From: Prorocentrum cordatum
Taxonomy: Eukaryota; Sar; Dinophyceae; Prorocentrales; Prorocentraceae
Reading direction: 5' to 3'
Assembly: GCA_963575745.1 (NCBI GenBank)
Contig: CAUYUJ010020537.1
Location: 16,001 to 80,000 of the forward strand
Length of the DNA: 64,000 bases
Under the pieces are notes generated by a model. It made no database searches, was not told the origin of the DNA, and saw only the letters and a program-made list of their open reading frames with translations. Shown here in pieces: positions 40,490-49,897 of the stretch. A program made the position numbers and the translations under genes. The first letter of the stretch is position 1. Each line of letters starts with the position of its first letter.

Positions 40490-42220
40490 TTATGTGGCTC
40501 CGTCAATCGTGAGGTACTCACGAGATCCCCAGCGAGCTTCCCGACCACGAGCAAGACTGCGGCCGATCTGATCCATGGCATCGCGGTTGATCTCGGCGTT
40601 CGGTCGGGAAGCGATCGATCTGCTCATTCCCCCGATCTCGATCCTAGACAATCTTTCCCCTGGCAGTCCTACGCGCTCGGTCGTGTCGTTGTCCGCGTCA
40701 TCAGTATCACCATGGCATACGCTGTCTGTACGGATACGGCTAGCCTCTTCCTGCAAGGCGGGCTCGTTGTCACCCTCCTCGCGGTTGATTCCCTTCTGTT
40801 CGGCTATGATCCGTACCGTGGTTTCCTGATCTGGAGCTGCGGATGCAATGCTGCCTGGATCCTGGGGAATGTCCTGCCCCGCGCCTGGGCCACGTGGCGC
40901 GGCAGGTGTTTCCACCAGCTCCGCCCATACGGGGAAGCCTGGATTGCCGAATGTCTGGATGCAATGTGCAAATAGATCACGCAACGTCTGGAGTGCAGGA
41001 TGGTTCTGATGAATAGCATCTTTTGTGAAATCACGGAGCTCCCCACTACTGTCCAGCAATATGATTTGATACACTTTAGAGATCCATTGGAAGACGCCTG
41101 TAGTCGACTCCTCGATGACCTCTGGGCCCAGGTAGTGTACCAACTTTTTGAAGAAGCTATCTGCACTGCAAATTGGTAAGTCGCGTGCCCATTTGTGGGT
41201 ATGATTGTAATCCAAATAGTATGTCTCCACGTTCCATGTTTTGGATCCGAATTGAATTTCAAATCGTAAGTACGACTGTGCTTTATCTACCACAAATCTG
41301 TCCGCGCCAGTGTGCACCTCAATGATTTGTTTCACCTTCGCCATAGGTGAGTCCAACAACGACTGCGATGTCCAGCGGTATATGCGGTGGTCATATGATT
41401 GTTTGATCCACTTCGAGTCCTCCTCTGGGTCGTAGTCGGGGTGGTTGAGGAAGTCTTCTGGCGGGTCAATAATATTGTCGAGGATGCTCGCGTCGACATG
41501 CTCATCTGCTTGGATCTCTGCTGATAGATCTGCTCTCATATTGTCATTTGCCGCTTTCTCCTCGGCAGTGAGTGGTATGGTTGATATATCCACAATGACG
41601 GCAACCAGAGGTTCAGCAGATTGGCCTGCCTTTTGTCGGGGTCCATCGTCCGCGGGAGCAGTATCCTCGGCAGGTGTGGCCACCAGCTCTTCGGGATCGG
41701 GTGTCCGAGGAGCGGGCCGTCTGGTCGGTGTACGTGAAATACGTGGCTTATAGATGCTCGGCATTCCGAGATATGGTAGATCACCATCTGTTTTATGCGG
41801 ATGTATTTTGTCACGGCATGAGGATGGTCCTTCCAGCGCAGTATTCATATCTCTCGGGCCAATGTCGGCACGAACTGGTAAAGCAAAGACAACGCCCTTG
41901 AGAGGCATGATTTTGTCGTTGTACCATATGTTTGCCCATCGTAAACCGTAGGTGAGGATAGGTAGTTGTACCGCAAAGAACTTGTCAAATACTCCGACAT
42001 GATTGATTGGGCCGTATATGTGGCCCTTGTTCATGAGGGCCTTGGTGTTGTGATTGCCCTTGGGGTAGCGATAGTCATAATGATGACGATTGGTAGATCC
42101 CCAATTCTTCGTGACAATGAAGTCCCCCATGCGAACATCATTAAATATAGGCCGACGACTCCAATCTTTCTGCGTAATATTTGATGTGATGGGTCGAAGG
42201 GCCTCTCGGCAGCATGACAT
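40490..42220 (-). CDS. Element 2 extra ORF 5
   Basis: An uninterrupted 576-codon frame from an ATG (42220) six bases after the stop of the Tpt1-like ORF. The N-terminal 150 residues are ordered and aromatic-rich (HYDYRYPKGNHNTKALMNKG, LTYGLRWANIWYNDKIMPL). A Pro/Thr linker holds one GNRA hairpin (41669). A second ordered block follows (AKVKQIIEVHTGADRFVVDK, SYLRFEIQFGSKTWNVETYY, FFKKLVHYLGPEVIEE), then a linker with another hairpin (40901) and an acidic, charged tail. Intact over 1.7 kb. No family recognised. Confidence 0.6.
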   Translation of the reverse strand: MSCCREALRPITSNITQKDWSRRPIFNDVRMGDFIVTKNWGSTNRHHYDYRYPKGNHNTKALMNKGHIYGPINHVGVFDKFFAVQLPILTYGLRWANIWYNDKIMPLKGVVFALPVRADIGPRDMNTALEGPSSCRDKIHPHKTDGDLPYLGMPSIYKPRISRTPTRRPAPRTPDPEELVATPAEDTAPADDGPRQKAGQSAEPLVAVIVDISTIPLTAEEKAANDNMRADLSAEIQADEHVDASILDNIIDPPEDFLNHPDYDPEEDSKWIKQSYDHRIYRWTSQSLLDSPMAKVKQIIEVHTGADRFVVDKAQSYLRFEIQFGSKTWNVETYYLDYNHTHKWARDLPICSADSFFKKLVHYLGPEVIEESTTGVFQWISKVYQIILLDSSGELRDFTKDAIHQNHPALQTLRDLFAHCIQTFGNPGFPVWAELVETPAAPRGPGAGQDIPQDPGSIASAAPDQETTVRIIAEQKGINREEGDNEPALQEEASRIRTDSVCHGDTDDADNDTTERVGLPGERLSRIEIGGMSRSIASRPNAEINRDAMDQIGRSLARGREARWGSREYLTIDGAT

Positions 42221-43807
42221 AGCGATTAACCGTTTTTTTTATCTTCTGTTTTGCGCTCGCATTCGGCGATCATAGCGCGGACCATTTGTTCGTCCAAGGC
42301 GTCGGCGCCAGATATGCGGCCAGCAGGGGTTGCCCCCAGCTGAGGGGCAATCGGTCGCTGAGCCGAAGATGCTGATGCTGATAGCGTCCTTGGCTGCTCA
42401 TCCATGTCGTGATCCGTGTCAGCTGGTGTAATCCCAGGAGGGTTATCGATGAACTCCTGCCCAGGAAGAACGGCACAAATTTCGCATTTGCTCAATGGTT
42501 GTCTTGCGGCCAATGGCGGATAGTCCCAGGACGGGCCCTCCGGCCATATCTGCTGGCCGTGCGCGTGGCGTGGCTGGAGACGGCGAATTGCAATGACTGC
42601 CGCTGCTGGAACCACGTCCTCTGTCATAATAGCGCCTTGAGCGCCCAACCAAAATATGCAGCTAGCTTTTGTGGCAATCTCCATGTTGATCACCAGCTCG
42701 ACCTCGTTCTCGTAGTGATTGACCTTGTATGACTGTACCGAGGTGTGGGGATTCTTCAGGACATTGTCTATATATGTGCTGGAACTGAAGAATGCCTCCG
42801 TGCGTGGTGATGGTTTATAATGCTTGTCCCTCTGAGAAGATGGATCGACGTAGCCGGGAATGATCCCTGTCTTGAGAATGTTGCGCCAAGCACGGAATGT
42901 CGTGCCATGGTGGAGGTATTTCACGTCTGTCCAGTGTAGGCTCCCCCAGCCCATGTTCCAGGGTTTGGAAAGTGGATTGACGCAACTGTGGCCTCCGACA
43001 CATCGAATGGCAATAACGCTGTTCCAATCGAAACAGCTGGGGTCGCCTCCTTCGGGGATTGGTTTGGCGTATATCTCGATCCGATTCTTCTGCGGGTCAA
43101 TATGTTTCTGGAACGCACGAATGATGAAGATCGGGTAGTAATCGTTCCAATCGGGATACCCATCTTTCTCACCATCCTTCTTGAAGTGCGTCATGGCCGC
43201 ATCCATGGATGGTCCGTTGTGGTTTTTACGATCACTGAATTTCCATCGGACCATATCCTGAAAGGATCCTAATTACTTGGGATCTTCCACTCACGATCTG
43301 TTGTCTTCGGCCATATGTTGATACGTCGATCGTGAAATTGATTGATGTGGAACTTCATGTAGTGGATCTCGTGGCGTAACATCGTCGTGATGTCTTTGCT
43401 CATGTATTTGGGTTCTCCGAGCCACTCATCAAGTAATTCAGGACCATAACGTATATCGCCGTAATGTGGTAACGATATCCACTTCCATTCTGGAAAACAA
43501 CCAGATTGTGCAATATCGGGAGCATGAGCAATCACACAATCGTCGCGTTGCAATTGTTCGAACCATTCCTCATCTTGCAGGCAAGCAAATCCATTGATTG
43601 CGGGTGTACCCCGCAATACTGGAGAAACATACGGATGGTCATCCACGATGCCTACTTGCAGCTTGTACTCTCGAATAGTGCATGCGTTATCGAACATCCC
43701 TACCTGGCTGATGTCCTCGTACATAGGACGCTCGCAGCTGTCCTGCCACGACAATAAATTCACCGTGTGTGGAGAAGGGTCGTCGTCGGCAGGAGTTGCC
43801 TCCAGCT
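40901..43807 (-). other. Four GNRA stem-loops with a covarying pair in element 2
   Basis: At 40901-40920, 41669-41688, 42322-42341 and 43788-43807. Sense RNA reads GCTGGNG-loop-CN'CCTGC, loops GAAA, GCCA, GCAA and GCAA. The N/N' pair is T-A, T-A, G-C and A-T, so it covaries in every copy. All four are in frame, reading L-x-(A/E)-T-P-A. Confidence 0.75.
42226..43254 (-). CDS. Element 2 extra ORF 4: Tpt1/KptA-like domain
   Basis: An uninterrupted 342-codon frame from ATG 43254. Residues about 115-135 read KYLHHGTTFRAWRNILKTG, matching the HGT...I...G start of Tpt1/KptA 2'-phosphotransferases (ADP-ribosyltransferase-like fold), which remove the splice-junction 2'-phosphate using NAD. About 90 residues later come ELVINMEIATKASCIFWLG and QGAIMTEDVVPAAAVIAI, in the order and spacing of the family's C-lobe. 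The family's R-x-H-x-H segment is not recognisable (RTEAFFSSS occurs at that place), so catalysis may be lost or changed. A GNRA hairpin lies in the tail (42322). It could be another ART-fold protein. Confidence 0.55.
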   Translation of the reverse strand: MVRWKFSDRKNHNGPSMDAAMTHFKKDGEKDGYPDWNDYYPIFIIRAFQKHIDPQKNRIEIYAKPIPEGGDPSCFDWNSVIAIRCVGGHSCVNPLSKPWNMGWGSLHWTDVKYLHHGTTFRAWRNILKTGIIPGYVDPSSQRDKHYKPSPRTEAFFSSSTYIDNVLKNPHTSVQSYKVNHYENEVELVINMEIATKASCIFWLGAQGAIMTEDVVPAAAVIAIRRLQPRHAHGQQIWPEGPSWDYPPLAARQPLSKCEICAVLPGQEFIDNPPGITPADTDHDMDEQPRTLSASASSAQRPIAPQLGATPAGRISGADALDEQMVRAMIAECERKTEDKKNG

Positions 43808-44516
43808 CCATCGCATCTAGGTCAGTGCCGTCGTCGGGGATCGGGACTGCCTCGGCTTTCGGGAGCTGATCTGCTGGCGGTTGGTCTGCTGGCGTGCGGT
43901 TTGGGAGCGGGCCAGGCGTTGATGGCTTTGGCACGGCTATCGGTTGCGGGCCAGGCTGTAGTGGCTCAGGCAATGGGCCTGGTGGTGCTGGCTGGTCCGC
44001 CTCGACCGCCGCGCGCCATATGGCAGTCGGAACGTCAGGATCGTGTCCCAATGCGACTCGATCCAATGCATTCTGTGTGAAGAATGTCTTGCGTGCTTCG
44101 ATGGTCTGTTGGTTCTCGGCAGCAGGGCCTATACGGTGGGCGTTCAACCTGTTGCCTTCTGCAAAGAGTCGTGATTTGGTCGCCTCATCGTCTTCGTCCA
44201 AATCGGTAATCTGCTGTATAAACTGCTCAAACACAACCCAAGTAACAGCATGTGCATCTTCAACTGTTTTGATGATCTTGGGGTGGAGGAGCTCTTGTTT
44301 CTCGACTGAATCCCAGGATGCCCATGCTCCAGGGTAGTCGTTGATCAACAGTAAGAGTGAATTAAATAACTCATCATATGCAGGACCAAATGGATCGTTC
44401 TGAGGAATAGCCTTGTTCGGCTCGCGAGGATCAAGTGCTGGTGGCTGTCGGGATTCCAGGAATAGGTACGCTTGGGTCACCTGCGGTAGCAGGCAGTGAT
44501 GCCGGCAGCGTACCAT
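43269..44516 (-). CDS. Element 2 extra ORF 3
   Basis: About 415 codons from ATG 44516, ending 14 bp before the next ATG. The N-terminal 150 residues are helical (YDELFNSLLLLINDYPGAW, FEQFIQQITDLDEDDEATK). A Pro-rich linker contains a GNRA hairpin (43788). The C-terminal half is ordered (EWFEQLQRDDCVIAHAPDIA, EWKWISLPHYGDIRYGPELL, MLRHEIHYMKFHINQFHDRR). No family recognised. The tight, same-strand packing with ORFs 4 and 5 resembles a cistron series. Confidence 0.55.
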   Translation of the reverse strand: MVRCRHHCLLPQVTQAYLFLESRQPPALDPREPNKAIPQNDPFGPAYDELFNSLLLLINDYPGAWASWDSVEKQELLHPKIIKTVEDAHAVTWVVFEQFIQQITDLDEDDEATKSRLFAEGNRLNAHRIGPAAENQQTIEARKTFFTQNALDRVALGHDPDVPTAIWRAAVEADQPAPPGPLPEPLQPGPQPIAVPKPSTPGPLPNRTPADQPPADQLPKAEAVPIPDDGTDLDAMELEATPADDDPSPHTVNLLSWQDSCERPMYEDISQVGMFDNACTIREYKLQVGIVDDHPYVSPVLRGTPAINGFACLQDEEWFEQLQRDDCVIAHAPDIAQSGCFPEWKWISLPHYGDIRYGPELLDEWLGEPKYMSKDITTMLRHEIHYMKFHINQFHDRRINIWPKTTDREWKIPSN

Positions 44517-46358
44517 CGGCACATGATGCCATCCAAGCACAATGAGCCATCTCGCCTGCTGTCTGTGTCATCAGCGTCGTGAGGCTGAGATCTCTCTTCC
44601 ATTCGTTTGTGATCCTCTCTCTGAAGTCAAGAGCCTCCATGATTTCCTTGGCCTGTCTGTAGGCCTGCTCGTCCGTGACGGGAGTCACGATGGGAGGCCT
44701 GAATGGATACGGCTGAGAAGGCAGCGACTGAATCAAAGCGCAGAAGTTACGATAGCATACTGCGTCGCAGAACTGTGTCGTAAACATCGCCATGTTGTGG
44801 TTGTTCTGTTTTGCATGCCAAGCCTGAGGCGTAATTCTATCGTATGCTTCTATCCAGTGGTCTGATGGAAGAACTGTAATACCACGATTTTGTATCGTCC
44901 TGATCAAATCGTCCGTGTGGTAATCAAAGTTCGGGTGCACGCCCCACTGTGCTGCTTTGCCAGGCCCCATAACCGTGGGGCAACGGAAGTACTGCATCAC
45001 GTCGACGAATCGTGATACATCCACTTGTACGTGTACTGGCATGAGCGTCGGGACGCCGCCCTCACATTCCATCTTCTGGAGCTCGCGCACAGCAGTGGGT
45101 GCTCGATCCTCGTGACGACGCATGTCCACGGTGGTCTGTCCGTGGCTGGCACATGCGATGTCGTTCGCGCTCCATACCACCATAGCATTGAGGCCTCTGC
45201 AATAGTGGCTTTGTTTCACATATGCAGGAAAATCATTGGCCCAATGATTCCAGATGACCTCGTTTAATTCGCGCCACTTTTTGATAGAGGCGTTGTCGCT
45301 GTATAACATCAGGCCTCTGGCCTCGCGGATTATCTTGATCATGTTACGCTGCTCGAGGGTGGACTCGAACTGGTTGTTGAGAATAGCTGTGGTACGGCTC
45401 TCCTGTGTCTGCGTACGCTGTTCACGGAGTTCTGCCATATCACAGCGGGTGTCTCCACCAACCTCTGGCAATTGACTGCAATATTGGCCAATCGGCGTGT
45501 CGTTCTGTTTGAACCATTCTCTTTGTAATTGCCAAAGGAGAATGCCCGCAGCATGATGTCGTCGCGGATGATGGTCGACAAATGCTCGAGGGTAGCGCCG
45601 CCCATGCATTCCGCGCGATTGAGGCACGGCATAAATAGCGGTACTAGACCAACGTTTGATACTTTGGCGACATGGTCTCGCTTCCGTGGACTGTTGGGCT
45701 CGTCAATGCCGTGACTTGGGTACTTCTTGTGCTTGGCGCCCTTGGGCCCTTTCTTGGGCTGCATAATCCATGTTGAATCGGTGTGCAAGTTGGTCCATTT
45801 GTATGCGCGCCCTGATGGACCGAAGGCATGATGCAAGAGAAGTCCCAGATCATCTTGCACGAGTGAGTACCACCCGTTATCTGAAAGAAGAGTAGAAACC
45901 AACCGACCACCACAAAACGCGCTGTACGTTGCTTGTTCAAGCTCGAGTGGGTCAATATCAGGACCAGGAGTGAGACCAGGGTCGACCTCAGTAGGGGCCT
46001 CGCCAATGAAGACAGAGCCCTCGTCGTATGGTTGCCAAAGATAAGTACTCGTCATAGTCTCGTCGTGCTCTGGTATTGCCTGCCAGCCGTCTGGATGATC
46101 GGATGGTGTTGCCACCGTCTTGGAGTATGATCCGATACCTCCGGAGCCTCCGCGTGCAGTCAACCATGTGCTGAGCTTGCGGCGGAATTTGCTTGTCTGG
46201 CTAATGTCGGAAAGTGCCCTCATTTCGGTGACAAGATTATCTTCAACAACGTGGCCGATGTGTCCCGCAGTATCTGATGTCCTGGCTAAGCCAGGCGGGC
46301 GCGAGGGTAACTTGTTCGTTGCACGATCAAGTTTAGGAGCATAGCTTGGAGTTGTCAA
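44431..46358 (-). pseudogene. Element 2 extra ORF 2, frameshifted
   Basis: Two overlapping frames. The upstream one (46358-45339) reads WLTARGGSGGIGSYSKTVAT, LVQDDLGLLLHHAFGPSGRA and PLFMPCLNRAECMGGATLEH. The downstream one (45627-44431) continues with LEQRNMIKIIREARGLMLYS, YCRGLNAMVVWSANDIACAS and FTTQFCDAVCYRNFCALIQS. The switch is near 45550. Protein of unknown function. Its neighbours on both sides are other extra ORFs. Confidence 0.5.
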
Positions 46359-46645
46359 TCAATTTCTGTATACATCAGAAGGTGCACAAAGACCATTTCC
46401 ATACTAGTATTTTGTATCCTGAACGCTGTCCTCGGCATATTGTCCCAGTACTGCACTGCCAATTTTGGACCAACCGTTGCGAATCATAATCCACTCCGTC
46501 TTCAATATCACCGTCGTGAGGTCCATTGGCGGGCACTTGCGGTGCGCTCCTGGGATCACTGCGTTCAAATGATCATGTAAACCACGAACACTTTCTTGTA
46601 CAGACGAGTTACGAGTGAAGAGGCTGGAAATCATGCACATGGCCC

Positions 46646-47365
46646 TCACGAAAGACAGCCATGTTGCAGCCGTAATCGTGCTGTACTCGTAGTTGGCGTC
46701 GCCGCCGACTGATCCACCAGTTTCGCTGATCCAACTCTTGACGTCGGCGGACGCAGAGCGGGCAACTTCTCGAATAGTGGATTCGTCGGGTACGCGGAGA
46801 TCAAAATCTGCACTGCGATCAGCGCGCCGTTGATGTATATATATATATATATATATCCATCATCGGGATCACGAGGGCGACCAATTTGAGCGTGGCACGT
46901 GAAGCCCACGCGGTCGTCGTCCTTGGCGTTCGGGTCGTACTCGGCGTCGCAGCCGATGGGCCAGCCGATGAGGCGGAGCGGCTGTGCCTGATCCATCTCG
47001 TGGATGGGGGTATCGGGAATAGAACCGATCTCACTTATTTGCGCCTCGCACGCGGCGAACAGGATGCTTGTAAGCTTTGTAGCTCGAGTCGTAAAATTGC
47101 TGCGGCATGAGCGCATAAGGAGTGTCCTAGACCTCTCTGTATCCTGGGGAAGTGAGGGTGGATGGCGGGGCTGTCTACCGTGCGGGGAACGTGCTCTGAA
47201 CGAGGTGCGCGCGAACTGGTAGCTGCGGCGAGTACACCAATGTGGTACATACATGCGCATATGCCCTCGTGATTGGTTCGTCCAACGCACTGCATTCCAT
47301 ATTATGATCCTACCCCGCCCCATCTTTCTTTCTCTGCAAATAGGATTTTGCATACTTCCGGACAT
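46646..47365 (-). CDS. Element 2 extra ORF 1 (weak)
   Basis: A 239-codon frame from ATG 47365 that overlaps the RNase H tail. The credible part is downstream (HEMDQAQPLRLIGWPIGCDA, DDDRVGFTCHAQIGRPRD). A (TA)n tract near 46836-46857 adds Tyr-Ile repeats. It may be a decayed gene. Confidence 0.35.
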   Translation of the reverse strand: MSGSMQNPICRERKMGRGRIIIWNAVRWTNQSRGHMRMYVPHWCTRRSYQFARTSFRARSPHGRQPRHPPSLPQDTERSRTLLMRSCRSNFTTRATKLTSILFAACEAQISEIGSIPDTPIHEMDQAQPLRLIGWPIGCDAEYDPNAKDDDRVGFTCHAQIGRPRDPDDGYIYIYIYINGALIAVQILISAYPTNPLFEKLPALRPPTSRVGSAKLVDQSAATPTTSTARLRLQHGCLS

Positions 47366-48932
47366 CCATCCAGTTTTGGAGGTTCAGCAATCTGAGGTAA
47401 ACCGTCGGGCCTCCGAGGCCCTTTCAGTGGTTTCCATGGTGGTTTCTTTGGAGGACATTGTACCGGAATAACGGGAAAGATGAGCGAGTGTGCCAAGAGG
47501 TCCCTCCAGAGGTCTGCTTTCTTTGGCTCAAAAAATTTGGTCATCATATCTGCAATCTACTCTTTTGTACCTACATACTTGAGCTCAATATGTTCGCGTT
47601 GGCATGTCTCGCATATCCAATCCAGGTTGATACGATGAGTACGATGCAGATGACGAAATGCTGGTGTACGTCCCCTTTGGACAATTTTGATCACGGCCTG
47701 GTTATCCTCGAGGACGATAAGACGCACTTTGGGAGAGCTGATCTCCTGAGCAGGTTCTGGATCCACGTGCAATACGGTACCCTCATGGGATATCGCACGC
47801 CTCTTTGGAGGCGTAGGTAACTCCGTCTTTAGCGGTAGTTGCCTACGGCTAGGAGAAAATCCCCTTGTGGGGGGGGCGCCTTGCGAGGCGATGGCTTGCG
47901 CCTCTTCTTTTTGGCGGCCAACGTCGGACACGTCGCCGTGTCGGCGTGTCCCTGGCAGCCCAGGCAAGTATTCTTCTCTTTGCATGTGTTGGCAACTCCC
48001 ACCACGGCTTCCCAGAATAAGAGTAGTGGCAGTCCTTCCAGTCGTAGTGCTGAGTCAAGAGCAACGATCTCGGATTCTGTAGATGAGTGCGATGCAACCG
48101 TTTGTTTCTTACACACAGCGTTGACCGGGAAGAACGTATTAGGTCCAACAAGCGCGGCGAAGACGCCGGTAGTGGACTTGGATGATGTAATGCAATCGGC
48201 GAACGAGGCGTCAGTGAAAAGCATGATGGATAACTTGTCTGACGAATCGCCTATCCATCCGTGTAAACAATGTGTACGCGTCGTTTTGATGTAGCATATC
48301 AATCGATGTAGACGCGTAGCACACGTGGTATTCCATTTGGTAATTTCTCTGGCTAGCATACATACTGGATGTAAAAGATCGGAACGACAGCAACGTGCCA
48401 GGTAGGGAATCTTCATCAGTACACTTGCCGCGTCCTGGCCAAGGATGCCCTCATCGGAGTAATCGGAGTCGGTGAAGGAGGTGTCCTCGATGCCAGGGGT
48501 TTCGGCGTCAGGTAGGTCATCGTATGTGACTGGTATGGATTCTGTTGTAGTAGATGGTGTATCGACCGATCTTGCTGGGCTGGATGATCGCGGCCGTGCG
48601 TTGAGAACGCTAGTAGGTCTTGCGACCGACCCGGAGGATGCAGGCGATTTGGATCGCGAAGTCCTCGGCGAGTCGGACCGTTGCCGACGCGACCCGGGTT
48701 CCTGGGCGCGCTTAGAAGCGCATTCCAGGTACCGCTCAATGCACTGACCAGTAAAACCAAGCATGTCATGTCGAATTCCACGAACTTGTTTGCCTGTGTT
48801 GTAATTTTTCTCATTGTGTACGGGCAACATAGGTCGTATGGTAGACACTATTTTGTCGAAGATGTTCTGCGGTACATCGTATGCCTGTTGTCCACAGCCA
48901 AGATATTGCGAGTATGGAGTAGGTGGGTCCAA
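47302..48932 (-). pseudogene. Element 2 RNase H and pol C-terminus
   Basis: After a Ser/Arg-rich linker with LDPPTPYSQYLGCG-type copia RT thumb sequence near 48900, the frame reads IMLFTDASFADCITSSKST (first catalytic Asp), KKQTVASHSSTESEIVALDS (catalytic Glu region). After a frameshift near 47880 comes VLEDNQAVIKIVQRG (catalytic Asp). Then comes INLDWICETCQREHIELKYV-GTKE, a TAG at 47557-47559 where the family normally has Gln, and IADMMTKFFEPKKADLWRD. The RNase H active residues are all identifiable, but the gene is interrupted. Confidence 0.8.
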
Positions 48933-48952
48933 ATCAATCCGCTCTTGCGGAT

Positions 48953-49897
48953 CTAATCCCAGCCAGCTTGTAGATTGTTAGCTGGTCCGGCTAACTTGAA
49001 GTCGTCCACATATACTGAAAGTATCAGTCCCAGTTTGTTGTGTCTCCATACGCATTCCCATCCTGGAATAGGCTCGAAACCAACACTTTCCAAGCATGTA
49101 CGACACTTTCGTTCCCAAAAGACACCTGCAAGAAGGTGTCCGTAGAGTGCCAATCGTAATCGGCACACTGGATTCTTGTATTTTGACCAGGGTGCCGGTT
49201 GTCGCCATTTGGGTATGGTAATCCAAGTATCAACTGGATCGATTCGTCCGTCGTCGTATAATAATGCCTGCGTGTAGGCTCCAGGTGCATCACTTTGTTC
49301 GCCCGCATAGTGTGGCAATAATGCAGTAGCATCGCAAAGTTTGGAAGCCTCAATATGCGAAGCACTGGAAGCGGCGTCGGCGAATATGGCGGCTAAACCA
49401 GTTTCATATTTGCCTGTATTGCCCTGAACCACCACTCGGCCCTTGAATTTACGTAGATCAGGCGGAAGTTCCTCGTGTTTGACTGAAGATAGCTCCAAGA
49501 TATTGAAGAAATGAACTTTCGTCCCAGTGCGAATAGCTTGTGACTCAAAATCAGCTTTTTCTGCAACAGTCTCCAACATCCACGTTTGTTTCTTCTCAAG
49601 TCGATCGCATTCTTTTCGCAGGGCTTCCTGTGCACGTGGTTCTGCGGCAACTTGTTTCTCACTCAGGCTTCTGGTAACTAGGGCCGGGCGCGCCCGCGAA
49701 GAATCGGGAATTTTGTCTCTGTGTGCCGGTGTATATGTCGTCTCACGTGGCATAGTGGGCATTGCTACCGACTGGGTGAACTGGCGCATGAGCGGGCTCA
49801 TGGTCCCAAAGTCGGTTCCCTCACTATCCACAAGCACCAAAGCACGTTCGTCTCCAGCTGTTGTGGGGTTTGGCGGTAGTACAGTACCGTAGTAATG
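48953..49897 (-). pseudogene. Element 2 reverse transcriptase
   Basis: Copia-type RT: RKFKGRVVVQGNTGKYETG, ASHIEASKLCDATALLPHY, DAPGAYTQALLYDD, NPVCRLRLALYGHLLAGVFW and the catalytic LSVYVDDFKLAG at about 49015. The frame is continuous with the integrase frame except for a TGA at 49898-49900. It ends at a TAG (48953), after which the thumb continues in another frame. Confidence 0.85.

Noticed and set aside
46836-46857. Tyr-Ile repeat in an extra ORF as a functional motif
   Set aside because: It comes from a (TA)n microsatellite.
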